From NCBI GenBank assembly GCA_964625855.1, contig CAZVFC010000036.1, forward strand, positions 26,890 through 90,889: a stretch of 64,000 nucleotides of DNA, written 5' to 3'. This DNA is from JAPLUA01 sp964625855. Its GTDB lineage: Bacteria; Verrucomicrobiota; Verrucomicrobiia; Limisphaerales; UBA8199. Position 1 is the first letter of the stretch, and each line of letters opens with the position of its first letter. Positions 42,158 through 50,987 of the stretch are shown here, piece by piece. The position numbers and the translations under genes are program-made. The notes beneath the pieces were generated by a model. That model made no database searches and had not been told where the DNA came from. It saw nothing but the letters and a program-made list of their open reading frames with translations.

Positions 42158-43867
42158 ATGAACAACGCAACGCATCCCATGAAACGCCCGCTCAGCCAAG
42201 TCTTCGCTGTTCTGCTCGCCGCCAGCGCCATCCACTTCGCCGGCCTTGCCCTGGCGCAGGACCAACCCAACGACCGTCCTCGCCGGCCGGAAGGCCAAAC
42301 GCAGGGCCAAGGTCGCGGCGGCCGCGGCGGGCGAGGTGGCGAGGGCGGCGGCCGGCGCGAGATGCCGGAAAACAAGACGCCCACTTCGCCCAACCCCGGC
42401 CAGACCGTCGGCCTGTTCCTGGACACCCCCAAGGCGTGCCCCGGCTACACTTTGTTCGCGCCCAAACACAACTTCGTGACCTATTTGATAAACAACGAGG
42501 GGCAGATTGTTCATTCCTGGACCAAGAGCAAATACGAACCCGGCCAGGTGGTCCATCTGCTGCCGAATGGCCACATGATTCGCTCCTGCATGCTCCGGGT
42601 GCAGGGTGGCACCGGCGGCGGGGAGGGCGGTCGCATCGAGGAATATGATTGGGAAGGCAACCTCGTCTGGGAGTTCGATCACGCCACCCGCGACTACCAG
42701 TTGCATCACGACCTCAAGCCGATGCCCAACGGAAACTTCCTCGCCCTCATGGTCGAGCGCAAAACACGCGAACAGGCGTTGGCGATGGGCTTCCAGCCGA
42801 ATATGATGCGGGATGACTACCTGGTGCCCGACGCCATCGTTGAAATCCAACCCATCCGACCCAAAGGCGGCAAGATCGTCTGGGAATGGCACGTCTGGGA
42901 TCATCTGATCCAGAACACCGATCAGACGAAGCCCAATTACGGCGATCCCGCCGCGCATCCGGAATTGGTGGATGTCGCCTGCAACGGCCGTGCCACGGCG
43001 GCGTTCTGGAACCACATGAATTCGCTCGATTACAATGCCAAGCTCGACCAGATCTCCATGAGCGTGCGCGGCTGCAACGAGATTTGGATCATCGACCACA
43101 GCACGACGACCAAGGAAGCCGCGGGCCACACCGGCGGCAAGCATGGCAAGGGCGGCGACCTCATTTATCGCTGGGGCAATCCGGCCGCCTACCAGCGCGG
43201 CACCCTCCAGGACAAGCAATTGGTCCAACAGCACGATGGCGTGTGGATTCCCGACGGCTATCCCGGCGCGGGTCACCTGACGATTTTCAACAACGGCTAC
43301 GATCGCGGCTGGTCGAGCATCGAGGAAATCGTGCCGCCGATGGATGCCAATGGCCGCTACCTCCTCGAAGCGGGCAAGCCTTACGGCCCGGCCAAACCCG
43401 TCTGGAACTACGAAGCCAAGAACCGCACCGACTTCTTCTCGTCGGAAATCTCCGGGGCGCACCGATTGCCCAACGGCAACACGCTAATCTGCGCGGGCGT
43501 GGTCGGGCATCTGTTTGAAGTGACCCCAACCGGCGAGATGGTCTGGCAATACGTGAACCCGATGGTGCGCGGCGGGATTCTCGCGCAGGGCGAACTGCCG
43601 GGCAAAGACATGCGCGGCCACCTCTGGAACGCCGTCTTCAAAGTCCACCGCTACGCCCCGGACTACCCCGGTCTGGCAGGACGTGATCTGACACCAAAAG
43701 GCGTCGTCGAACAACCTGCCTCCATGAAAGGCAAGACCGGCCTTCATCTCATGACCGAAGCGCAACGCACCGATCGCGGCCCCGGCGGCGGTGGCCCAGG
43801 ACGAGGTCGGGACGGACGAGGCGGCGGCAATCGCGGCGATCGGCCGCCGCGCGACGGACAACAATGA
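42158..43867 (+). CDS. Secreted arylsulfotransferase-like protein, type B
   Basis: 569 residues. A signal peptide (QVFAVLLAASAIHFAGLALA-QD) is followed by a Gly/Arg-rich segment, GRGGRGGRGGEGGGRREMPE, before the fold begins. The type-B core matches the last propeller of the giant protein block for block: PNPGQTVGLFLDTPKACPGY, TYLINNEGQIVHSW, GGGEGGRIEEYDWEGNLVWE, GGKIVWEWHVWDHLIQNTDQ, WNHMNSLDYNAKLDQISMSV, GAHRLPNGNTLICAGVVGHL. The C-terminus is again Gly/Arg/Asp-rich. It lies 30 bp after the FGE-PEBP gene and 16 bp before the sulfatase gene, so one operon is likely. Confidence 0.8.
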   Translation: MNNATHPMKRPLSQVFAVLLAASAIHFAGLALAQDQPNDRPRRPEGQTQGQGRGGRGGRGGEGGGRREMPENKTPTSPNPGQTVGLFLDTPKACPGYTLFAPKHNFVTYLINNEGQIVHSWTKSKYEPGQVVHLLPNGHMIRSCMLRVQGGTGGGEGGRIEEYDWEGNLVWEFDHATRDYQLHHDLKPMPNGNFLALMVERKTREQALAMGFQPNMMRDDYLVPDAIVEIQPIRPKGGKIVWEWHVWDHLIQNTDQTKPNYGDPAAHPELVDVACNGRATAAFWNHMNSLDYNAKLDQISMSVRGCNEIWIIDHSTTTKEAAGHTGGKHGKGGDLIYRWGNPAAYQRGTLQDKQLVQQHDGVWIPDGYPGAGHLTIFNNGYDRGWSSIEEIVPPMDANGRYLLEAGKPYGPAKPVWNYEAKNRTDFFSSEISGAHRLPNGNTLICAGVVGHLFEVTPTGEMVWQYVNPMVRGGILAQGELPGKDMRGHLWNAVFKVHRYAPDYPGLAGRDLTPKGVVEQPASMKGKTGLHLMTEAQRTDRGPGGGGPGRGRDGRGGGNRGDRPPRDGQQ

Positions 43868-43883
43868 TCCAGCCCCTGATTGC

Positions 43884-45284
43884 ATGACGAATCTTCCTCC
43901 CGGAGTCATAGCTGCTCTCTTGGCCGCGGTTGCAGCCCATGCGGCGGATCCGCCCAACTTCGTCTTCATCCTCGGCGAAGGTCACGGTTGGAGCAGCACG
44001 TCGGTGCAGATGGACGATGCCGTGCCCGGTTCAAAGAGCACCTTCCTCCGCACGCCGAACTTGGAGAAGCTCGCGGCGGGCGGAATGCGGTTCGCTAACT
44101 TCTACGCGCCGTCGCCGCGCTGCACCCCGTCGCGCGCAGCGTTGCTCGCCGGCAAGAGCCCGGCGCAGTTGCACATGACCTTCATCAACGAGGGCAAACG
44201 CGACAGCGGCGACAATCCGAACGGCCGCGTGCTCGCGCCGTCGGCCTCCATGGAATTGCCGCCGCGCGAGACCACTCTCGCCGAGGTCCTGAAGCGCGCG
44301 GGATACGCGACGGCGCATTTCGGCAAGTGGCACATGGGGCACGCCAATCCGCGCGAGCACGGATTCGACGAGAACGACGGCGCAAACGGGAACGGCGGTC
44401 CGGACAACGTCGCCAACCCGCATCCCAAGCAACTCTACGCCATGACGGAACGCGGGCTGGACTTCATGGCGCGGCAGGTGAAGGCGGGCAAGCCGTTCTA
44501 TTTACAGCTCTCGCACTACGCCGCGCGGCAGGGCGGGGATGCGCGACCGGAGACCATCGCCACCGTGAAAAGCTGGGGCGGCAGCCTGAGCGAGCGCGAA
44601 CTTGCCGAAGCGGCGGCGGACCTCGACCTGGACATTGCATTCGGACAGGTCCTCAGAAAGCTCGACGACTTGGGCATCGCCACCAACACCTACGTCATCT
44701 TCACCACCGACCACGGCACGCCGGGGAAGAATCCGCCGCTCAGTGGCGGCAAAGGCACGGTGTCCGAAGGCGGCCTGCGCGTGCCGTTCATCGTCCGTGG
44801 ACCGGGCATTCAGGCGGGCGCTTGCTCGCACGTCCGCGTGACTGGCGCAGACCTTTTGCCCACCATCGCAGACCTGGCTCAAGTCACCGAACTCCCGCCG
44901 AAGGGTGTGGAAGGCGGCAGCTTCGCCTCCGTTCTCACCCACGCGGGCAGCGGCGCAGTCAAACGTCCGCGCGAGGAGTTCGTCGTCCATTTCCCGCACT
45001 ACGACAAGGATGCCATCGGCCCCGCGTCGGCGATCTACCTGGGCGACTTCAAGCTGGTCCGTGTGTATGAAACCGGCGCGTTGGAGCTGTTCAACCTCGC
45101 CAAAGACCCCGGCGAGCGGCACGACCTGGCAGCCCAAATGCCCGACAAGGCTAGGGAATTAAATCAACGTCTCACGGATTACCTCACCGCGGTCAACGCG
45201 CAGATGCCGAAACCCAACCCGGGCTACGACCCCTCCAAACCGACTGAAATGCGGCGCGGCGGGAAGCGGAAAGGGAAGTCATGA
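43884..45284 (+). CDS. Secreted sulfatase (S1 type, Cys formylglycine motif)
   Basis: 466 residues from the ATG at 43884, with signal peptide GVIAALLAAVAAHAA. The modification motif is C80-T-P-S-R in FYAPSPRCTPSRAALLAGKS, a cysteine-type sulfatase that needs conversion of Cys80 to formylglycine. GKWHMGHANPREHGFDENDG and FTTDHGTPGKNPPLSGGKGT supply other active-site residues. The usual N-terminal metal ligands 'ADDLG' are replaced by GEGHGWSS, typical of a verrucomicrobial subgroup. The substrate is unknown. Its stop overlaps the start of the metallophosphatase gene (ATGA). No cysteine-competent FGE or radical-SAM maturase is encoded in this window. Confidence 0.87.
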   Translation: MTNLPPGVIAALLAAVAAHAADPPNFVFILGEGHGWSSTSVQMDDAVPGSKSTFLRTPNLEKLAAGGMRFANFYAPSPRCTPSRAALLAGKSPAQLHMTFINEGKRDSGDNPNGRVLAPSASMELPPRETTLAEVLKRAGYATAHFGKWHMGHANPREHGFDENDGANGNGGPDNVANPHPKQLYAMTERGLDFMARQVKAGKPFYLQLSHYAARQGGDARPETIATVKSWGGSLSERELAEAAADLDLDIAFGQVLRKLDDLGIATNTYVIFTTDHGTPGKNPPLSGGKGTVSEGGLRVPFIVRGPGIQAGACSHVRVTGADLLPTIADLAQVTELPPKGVEGGSFASVLTHAGSGAVKRPREEFVVHFPHYDKDAIGPASAIYLGDFKLVRVYETGALELFNLAKDPGERHDLAAQMPDKARELNQRLTDYLTAVNAQMPKPNPGYDPSKPTEMRRGGKRKGKS

Positions 45285-46696
45285 TCTTCCGCAGCCTGCT
45301 CTTTCTGTTGTCTGCCTGCATTGCGGCCTACGCCGCGGACGATCAGCCTGCTCGCAAAGGCGGCTCGAGGAAGCCCGTTCAGGACTCCAGCCGCAGCGAG
45401 ATTCCCGCACACCCCTTCGATGTAATTCTTGCCCGCCCGACCACGAGCACGATCACTGTCAGCGTGCTATGCAACACGGACACCGACGGCTGGATTGCTT
45501 ATGGAAAGCAGCCCGCAAAGCTTTCCTCCCGCACTCCTAGCCATGCCTTCAAACAGGGTCAGCCGGAGACCCTCTTGGTGAGCGGACTGGATGCCGATAC
45601 GCGCTACTTCTACCAGTTCCGCGCTGCGCTCACCAACACCCCCGAGTTCACCTTCCGCACCGCCCGTCCCCCCGGCAGCACCTTCACGTTCACAGTCACC
45701 GCCGACTCGCACCTGGACGAGCACACGGACGTTCTGGTGTATCAACGCACCCTGGCAAACGCTTTATCCAACGCGCCGGATTTCCACATAGACCTGGGTG
45801 ATACCTTCATGACCGAGAAGCACACCAGTCGCGCAGCCGCCTTGCGCCAATACATCGCCCAGCGCTACTACTTTGGCCAGCTTTGCCATTCGGCGCCGCT
45901 GTTCCTTGTGCTCGGCAATCACGACGGCGAGAGCCCGCGCGGGCGCGGAGATGACACCGACAGCCTGGCGGTCTGGGCCAACCTGACGCGCAAACTCTAC
46001 TTCCAGAACCCTGTCCCTGGCGGCTTTTACTCGGGAAATACTGTGAAGCACCCGGAGGCTGGCCTCTTGCAAGATTACTACGCTTGGACCTGGGGCGACG
46101 CGCTCTTTGTCGTGCTCGACCCCTACTGGTTCCCGCAGGCAGCACGTGGCCAGCGGAATAACTGGAGACGCTCGCTCGGCTCCGAGCAATACCAGTGGCT
46201 CAAGCGCACGCTGGAAGCCAGCCAGTCACGCTTCAAGTTCGTCTTCATCCATCAACTCGTAGGCGGCCTGGACGAGCAGGGCCGCGGTGGCGCGGAGGCG
46301 GCATCCCTCTATGAATGGGGCGGCCACAATGCCGACGGGGGTGACGGCTTCAGCGCTAACCGCCCCGGCTGGTCGAGCCCCATCCATCAACTCCTGCTTC
46401 AGAACAAGGTCAACATCGTCTTCCACGGCCACGACCATCTCTATGCCAAGCAGGATGCAGATGGCATCGTCTATCAGGAAGTCCCGCAGCCGGGCTTCCC
46501 CGGCAACAACAGGTCGCGCCCCTCCCCAACAGAAGAGAGCTACCGCAGCGGCACCATTCTCGCCAGCTCCGGCTGCCTGCGCGTGAAAGTGTCCTCCCAG
46601 GAAGCCACGGTGGAATATGTCAAAACCGCCCCACCAAACACCAGCGCCTCGGCTTCAGAAGGCATCGCACACCGTTACACCGTCCGTTCAAACTGA
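45281..46696 (+). CDS. Secreted purple-acid-phosphatase-like metallophosphoesterase
   Basis: 471 residues; signal peptide MIFRSLLFLLSACIAAYAAD. Residues ~45-125 are an FN3-like N-domain. The catalytic domain has D142-S-H in TVTADSHLDE, D171LGD174 in HIDLGDTFMTEK, N213-H214-D215 in LVLGNHDGE, a His pair near FIHQLVGG, and HGHDHLYAKQ near 378-387. These form the five metallophosphatase motifs. It closely parallels the two metallophosphatase modules of the giant protein (ARPTTSTITV versus GRPTDHSIAI). Expected activity is hydrolysis of phosphomonoesters or diesters outside the cell. It is translationally coupled to the sulfatase gene, suggesting paired sulfate and phosphate removal. Confidence 0.88.
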   Translation: MIFRSLLFLLSACIAAYAADDQPARKGGSRKPVQDSSRSEIPAHPFDVILARPTTSTITVSVLCNTDTDGWIAYGKQPAKLSSRTPSHAFKQGQPETLLVSGLDADTRYFYQFRAALTNTPEFTFRTARPPGSTFTFTVTADSHLDEHTDVLVYQRTLANALSNAPDFHIDLGDTFMTEKHTSRAAALRQYIAQRYYFGQLCHSAPLFLVLGNHDGESPRGRGDDTDSLAVWANLTRKLYFQNPVPGGFYSGNTVKHPEAGLLQDYYAWTWGDALFVVLDPYWFPQAARGQRNNWRRSLGSEQYQWLKRTLEASQSRFKFVFIHQLVGGLDEQGRGGAEAASLYEWGGHNADGGDGFSANRPGWSSPIHQLLLQNKVNIVFHGHDHLYAKQDADGIVYQEVPQPGFPGNNRSRPSPTEESYRSGTILASSGCLRVKVSSQEATVEYVKTAPPNTSASASEGIAHRYTVRSN

Positions 46697-46755
46697 ACGG
46701 CAGGCGGCAGCACTCCAGTTTGCCAGGATGAAAATCTGAGGCATATAGTTGTTGC

Positions 46756-47349
46756 GTGAAAAAGATGTGGATTGCACTCCCCATTCTGATCCTGGCAGTG
46801 GCCCTGGTTGTGGTTGGTTGCAAGACCACGCGCGGGGGTTACGAGTCGGCGCCCTACACGGTCGTGCGCTCCAACGGCGACATCGAAGTGCGCGACTACC
46901 CGGCGCTTACGGTGGTAGAGACCCCCATGGCTTCCGGCGGTGTCGGCGCGGACGGCAGTTTTAATCGCCTTTTTCGTTTCATCACTGGCGGCAACGACGC
47001 CACGCAGAAGATCGCGATGACCACGCCAGTATTGATGTCCCGCAGCGGGACGAACGCCTCCATGGCATTCGTGATGCCCGCAAAGTTGAAGAGCGGAGAT
47101 GTACCGAAGCCCAAAGACGAGCAGGTGCGCGTGCGAGAACTGGAGGCCGGCCGCTTCGCCGTGCTCCGCTTCAGCGGCGGTCGCAACGCGCACAATGAGG
47201 CGGAGTCCCTTGAGCGGTTGCGCGCATTGATGAAGGCGGAGGGGTTAAGGGAATCGTCACCCCCGATCTACGGCTACTTCGACCCGCCCTGGACACCCGC
47301 CTTCCTTCGACGCAATGAGGTAATGGTGCGCACCGGGTCGGGTGCGTGA
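46756..47349 (+). CDS. SOUL-family haem-binding lipoprotein
   Basis: 197 residues from a GTG at 46756 (ATG at 46765 also possible). LPILILAVALVVVGC is a lipoprotein signal with lipobox VVGC. The SOUL domain follows: YTVVRSNGDIEVRDYPALTV, FNRLFRFITGGNDATQKIAM, TTPVLM, FVMPAKL, and GRFAVLRFSGGRN. Members bind haem or tetrapyrroles, or act as small barrel carriers. No ECF-type box was found just upstream, so it may be cotranscribed with the metallophosphatase gene (59 bp away) or separately expressed. Its link to the sulfo/phospho-ester theme is unclear. Confidence 0.87.
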   Translation: MKKMWIALPILILAVALVVVGCKTTRGGYESAPYTVVRSNGDIEVRDYPALTVVETPMASGGVGADGSFNRLFRFITGGNDATQKIAMTTPVLMSRSGTNASMAFVMPAKLKSGDVPKPKDEQVRVRELEAGRFAVLRFSGGRNAHNEAESLERLRALMKAEGLRESSPPIYGYFDPPWTPAFLRRNEVMVRTGSGA

Positions 47350-47482
47350 ACCGCTGCCTGCGGAGCGTGCATCAAAGCCCCAGGCCGGTACCGCTCCAAT
47401 CTGCAGCACTGCCCCATCCCCACACTCGAACGTTCTTTGTCGTAAATTGACAGTTCCCGTCTGAACACTTTCACCTGGCCGG

Positions 47483-47518
47483 TAGAAAGTGCGCCCAAGA
47501 ATCCGTTCATACCCTTGG
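47483..47518 (+). promoter_or_regulatory. Predicted ECF promoter before the third type-A gene
   Basis: TAGAAA at 47483-47488, 14 bp, CCGTTCATACCCTTGG at 47503-47518, with the ATG at 47521. The gap to the start codon is essentially the same as at 40282-40319, again suggesting a leaderless transcript. Confidence 0.65.
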
Positions 47519-47520
47519 AT

Positions 47521-49152
47521 ATGAACACAGAAAACTTGTTGGCTCGCGGCTCTCTGGCCCGTCTTGCGGGTTGTATGTTGGTCGCTTTTGCCTCAAACGT
47601 CCTCTTCGATGTTTGTCCTCTTCAGGCCTACGAGCGCCTCCAAGGCCCCACCGAACTCCTCTTCTGCGACACCAACAAAGCCTTCGTCGGCTACACCCTC
47701 TTCGGCGTCGGCAACCGCACCTTCCTCCTCGATATTGAAGGCCGCGTCGTGCACACCTGGCCGGTCGGGACCAACCCACACCTGCTCGACAACGGCAACA
47801 TCCTCGATGCCTCAAAGGACGATCCCAGCGGCTTCCAGGGCTTCAAGGAGGTGGATTGGGACGGTAAGACGGTTTGGGAATACACCGAGAAGCGCGAGAA
47901 CTACGCGCCCCACCACGATTGGGTGCGCCTCTTCAACAAGAAGCTCAACGCACCCACCACACTCTATATCGCCAACAAATCCGTCTCCCATGAACAGGCG
48001 ATCGCCGCGGGGGCCGACCCGAAGCAGGGCCCCTACGACAACGGCGAGATGGACGCGCTAGTCGAGGTGGACATGCAGGGCAAGGTGGTCTGGGAATGGT
48101 GGTTCTTCGATCATGTCGTGCAGGCTGTGGACGCGGCAAAACCTAACTATGTCGGTGCGGGCAAGACCATTGCCGACCATCCCGGCCGTATCAACATCAA
48201 CCTGCCAGGCAAGCCGCTGAAACGCGACTGGCTCCACTGCAATTCCGTGGACTATAACCCCGACTCCGGCCACGTCGTCATCAATTCCGTCCAGGGCGAA
48301 CTCTACGTAATCGACCACGACGGCACCATGGTCGCTGGCGACCCGCAAGTCAGTATCGCTAAAGCCGCCGGGCCTGCGGGCGATTTCCTGTACCGGTTCG
48401 GTGACCCGGCCCGGTATGGCCAGGGTAACCCGCCGCGCATCCTCGAGAACTGGGACTCGGCCGACACCGGCCACAAGCAAATGGGCGGCTCGCACCACGC
48501 TTCCTGGATTCCGAAGGGCCTGCCCGGTGCAGGGCATATCATGGTCTTCAACAACGGCCAATACCTCTACCAGCGCACACCCCAGTCCTCGATCCTGGAA
48601 ATCAATCCCTTCCTCGATGCCGACGGCCAGACCACCGGCAAATACGTCAATCCCCCCGAAGCCGGCTACCGGCGTGAGACCTACGACCACGACACCCACA
48701 ACCAGCCGCGCCAGGTCTCCAGGCAAATCGTCTGGAGCTACCGCTCCGCCAACAGCCACGGCTTCTTCAGCCACATCGGCTCCAGCGGCCAGCGTCTGCC
48801 CAACGGCAACACCTTCATCTGCTCCGACACCGAAGGCCACTTCTTTGAAGTCACCGCCAAGGGCGACCTCGCCTGGGAATACATCAACCCCGTTACCCGC
48901 GAGGGCGCCGTCAAGACCCTGGGTGACGGTCTCCCCATGGTGAACTCCGCCTTCCGTGCCTTTCGCTACCCGGCCGACCACCCCGCCTTCCAAGCCCACG
49001 ACCTCACCCCAAAGGGAACCATCACCGAGCGCGCCGCACAAGGCATAGACACTTACCGCAAACGCCCACAGCCCGGAGCCAAAGACGACCGCCAGGGCGG
49101 CCGCGGCAAGGGCGGCGGACGCAAACGCGGCCCCGACAACAACTCCCGCTAA
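47521..49152 (+). CDS. Secreted arylsulfotransferase-like protein, type A, copy 3
   Basis: 543 residues from the ATG at 47521. The signal region LARLAGCMLVAFASNVLFDV precedes the type-A signature YERLQGPTELLFCDTNKAFV. Blocks identical in order to the 26971 protein and to the first module of the giant protein: IEGRVVHTWPVGTNPHLLDN, GNILDASKDDPSGFQGFKEV, WEWWFFDHVVQAVDAAKPNY, HCNSVDYNPDSGHVVINSVQ, GGSHHASWIPKGLPGAGHIM, GQRLPNGNTFICSDTEGHFF. The C-terminal ~35 residues are Gly/Lys/Arg-rich (GGRGKGGGRKRGPDNNSR), absent from the other type-A copies. An ECF-type promoter lies immediately upstream. Confidence 0.82.
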   Translation: MNTENLLARGSLARLAGCMLVAFASNVLFDVCPLQAYERLQGPTELLFCDTNKAFVGYTLFGVGNRTFLLDIEGRVVHTWPVGTNPHLLDNGNILDASKDDPSGFQGFKEVDWDGKTVWEYTEKRENYAPHHDWVRLFNKKLNAPTTLYIANKSVSHEQAIAAGADPKQGPYDNGEMDALVEVDMQGKVVWEWWFFDHVVQAVDAAKPNYVGAGKTIADHPGRININLPGKPLKRDWLHCNSVDYNPDSGHVVINSVQGELYVIDHDGTMVAGDPQVSIAKAAGPAGDFLYRFGDPARYGQGNPPRILENWDSADTGHKQMGGSHHASWIPKGLPGAGHIMVFNNGQYLYQRTPQSSILEINPFLDADGQTTGKYVNPPEAGYRRETYDHDTHNQPRQVSRQIVWSYRSANSHGFFSHIGSSGQRLPNGNTFICSDTEGHFFEVTAKGDLAWEYINPVTREGAVKTLGDGLPMVNSAFRAFRYPADHPAFQAHDLTPKGTITERAAQGIDTYRKRPQPGAKDDRQGGRGKGGGRKRGPDNNSR

Positions 49153-49621
49153 CATCAACCAGGTCAGGAGGGAGGTGAACACGGTCGCCGGGAAGCCCAC
49201 CTTTGGCGGCCGATACCGGCTAATCGCTTCTTCCGCGACCACTCTGGGAATCGGAGCGAATCCTCCTGAGTATCAGTTTGGACAAAGAAGTCCTGGAGCA
49301 GGGTCACCTTCTCAGGCTGGCGTCACCTTTTCAGCACTAGCCATTCGGTGGCGGCCTATGGCAGAGTGTCCACGTGTTCGAGATGATCGCGAGCTATGAG
49401 ACCGGCAACGTGGATCTGAGTGTAGTGAGTATGTTTGCCCACCCAGAATCCAAGCACGCGTTCCTCGCAGACTCGGATGGACTTGTTCAACGGCTTACAT
49501 GGCCGTCCAAACTTCGGCACGATGCTCTGCGTTTCAGTGCGATTCATTCTGCAAAAGGAGAACACGAGGGTCAGCGCGCCCCTTTGACTAGAGCGGTTAA
49601 GTCTCGTATTTGCAGTGGTTT
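49153..49621. other. Intergenic stretch without a convincing gene
   Basis: About 470 bp between the last secreted-protein gene and tRNA-Phe copy 2. Only short frames with no recognisable motif occur. I see no hairpin or repeat of note. Confidence 0.5.
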
Positions 49622-49697
<76 letters not shown>

Positions 49698-49857
49698 CCT
49701 CCACAAAACCCGCACAAGAGGCTTTCTGTCAATTGGCCCCCGCCGAGGCCGACGACCTTCCGAGGCTTCCTCCAGCCCGCGTTGCCCCGCGCCCCCTTCA
49801 GGACCCGGCCCCGCCCGGAGTCGGGCCGGCGGTCTATGCTAGGACAGGCCGTGCGGT

Positions 49858-49962
49858 AGCCAGCGCCTAGCCAGCGCCAAGACAGTACCTGGCTTAGTAG
49901 ATTTTCTATTATGCCAGGTACTGTCTTGGCGGTGTCTAGGCGCTGGCTCGGCACTGGCTAGG
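49858..49962. repeat. ~105-bp inverted-repeat element
   Basis: Inner arms 49876-49893 and 49913-49930 pair perfectly over 18 bp (GCCAAGACAGTACCTGGC). Outer arms 49858-49870 and 49936-49948 pair over 13 bp (AGCCAGCGCCTAG), and CTAGCCAG/CTGGCTAG half-sites flank. The loop is AT-rich. It is 160 bp after tRNA-Phe copy 2, near a potential island boundary. It may be a small MITE or a structured RNA. Confidence 0.7.
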
Positions 49963-50382
49963 TACTCCGGGACCCGTCCGGTGCGCAGACCAAGCGAGGT
50001 GGGGTGGGCGAGGCCGAATTGAGGCTTACCTACCAGGGGATTGCGCACTCATCTGCAAGTGCCTAAGCCCTAGTGATTTACGCCTTAACTAAGCGCCATT
50101 CTGTTCCGGCCTGTGATACTGGACAAATGTTCAATATGCCGCCAGGGGGCGTTCCCGGCCCCAGGACGCGTCGGCGAGTGTCACCCCCATGCGAGCGGGG
50201 CGTCAACGCTCGCCTGCGGGCCATGGGCGCACGTCCCGAGGCATGCCGGGGTTGACCTACGGCATTCAACAAGCCACCGACTTGAACAACACGAATAGCT
50301 GGCAAGGGACAGCCAACGTCACGCTGAGGGTGGCGAGAATCCCGATCTGAAGCAAATCGGATAAGGCAGGCGCCGCCCCTCG
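49963..50382. other. Intergenic stretch without a convincing gene
   Basis: About 420 bp with short frames only. No domain, promoter or repeat is supported. Confidence 0.45.
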
Positions 50383-50853
50383 TTACGGCTGCCTCAGCCT
50401 GAAGAACTGCTTCCCTGCAGGTGGATTCACCAGCAGCGTCTTGGTCGTGCCGTCATCCACAATCCCGCTGGTCACGTTGCTCCAGTTTCCGCTGGTAATG
50501 CTGTCGGTGTTCCGCTGCAGCGTCCAGTCGGTTGAGGGTGAGGGCCACGTGATAGCCACTGTGTTCGTGGGCGTTCGGAAGACTGAGAGCAACGGCGCGC
50601 CGGGGGTCTGCACGGCCGCGACGATGCCCCAGAATCCGCCGTGCAGGGTGTAGTTGCCGCCGCTCATGATGCCGGCGTCCGGTTGGCCGATGGTGCCGGT
50701 GACCGAGTACACCCCGCCCGTGCTGGTGCCCCCGCCGCCGTCTATCGTAAACCAGTCCATGGTGTAATTCTGTCCCTTGGCCACCAGGCAGAGGGCGGAA
50801 AACAGGCAGCAGAATGCGAGGATTGTCCGCCTCGTTCGGCCGGTTGTCAGCAT
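50383..50853 (-). CDS. Small secreted protein of the 'GGG-STGG-YSVTGTIGQPDAG' type
   Basis: 156 residues from the ATG at 50853 (upstream codons lack a sensible signal). The signal peptide TRRTILAFCCLFSALCLVAKG is followed by QNYTMDWFTIDGGGGTSTGG, VYSVTGTIGQPDAGIMSGGN, YTLHGGFWGIVAAVQ. The C-terminus is the ~75-residue beta module SVFRTPTNTVAITWPSPSTD-WTLQ...FFRLRQP that ends many secreted proteins of this lineage. It probably acts as a surface or outer-membrane sorting domain. There is no catalytic motif. It follows the protease gene (50988) on the same strand. Confidence 0.7.
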   Translation of the reverse strand: MLTTGRTRRTILAFCCLFSALCLVAKGQNYTMDWFTIDGGGGTSTGGVYSVTGTIGQPDAGIMSGGNYTLHGGFWGIVAAVQTPGAPLLSVFRTPTNTVAITWPSPSTDWTLQRNTDSITSGNWSNVTSGIVDDGTTKTLLVNPPAGKQFFRLRQP

Positions 50854-50987
50854 CTGGCCACGTATGGTTACAGTGGCGGAGCGTGCGGGGCAAGGGCATG
50901 CCGCAGGATGCCGGGGTGGCTTCACCCGCTGCCTGCCAGGAGCGAGCGCGGAACCATGGTTTGGAGGTGTGTTCATGGCTTGAGAGT

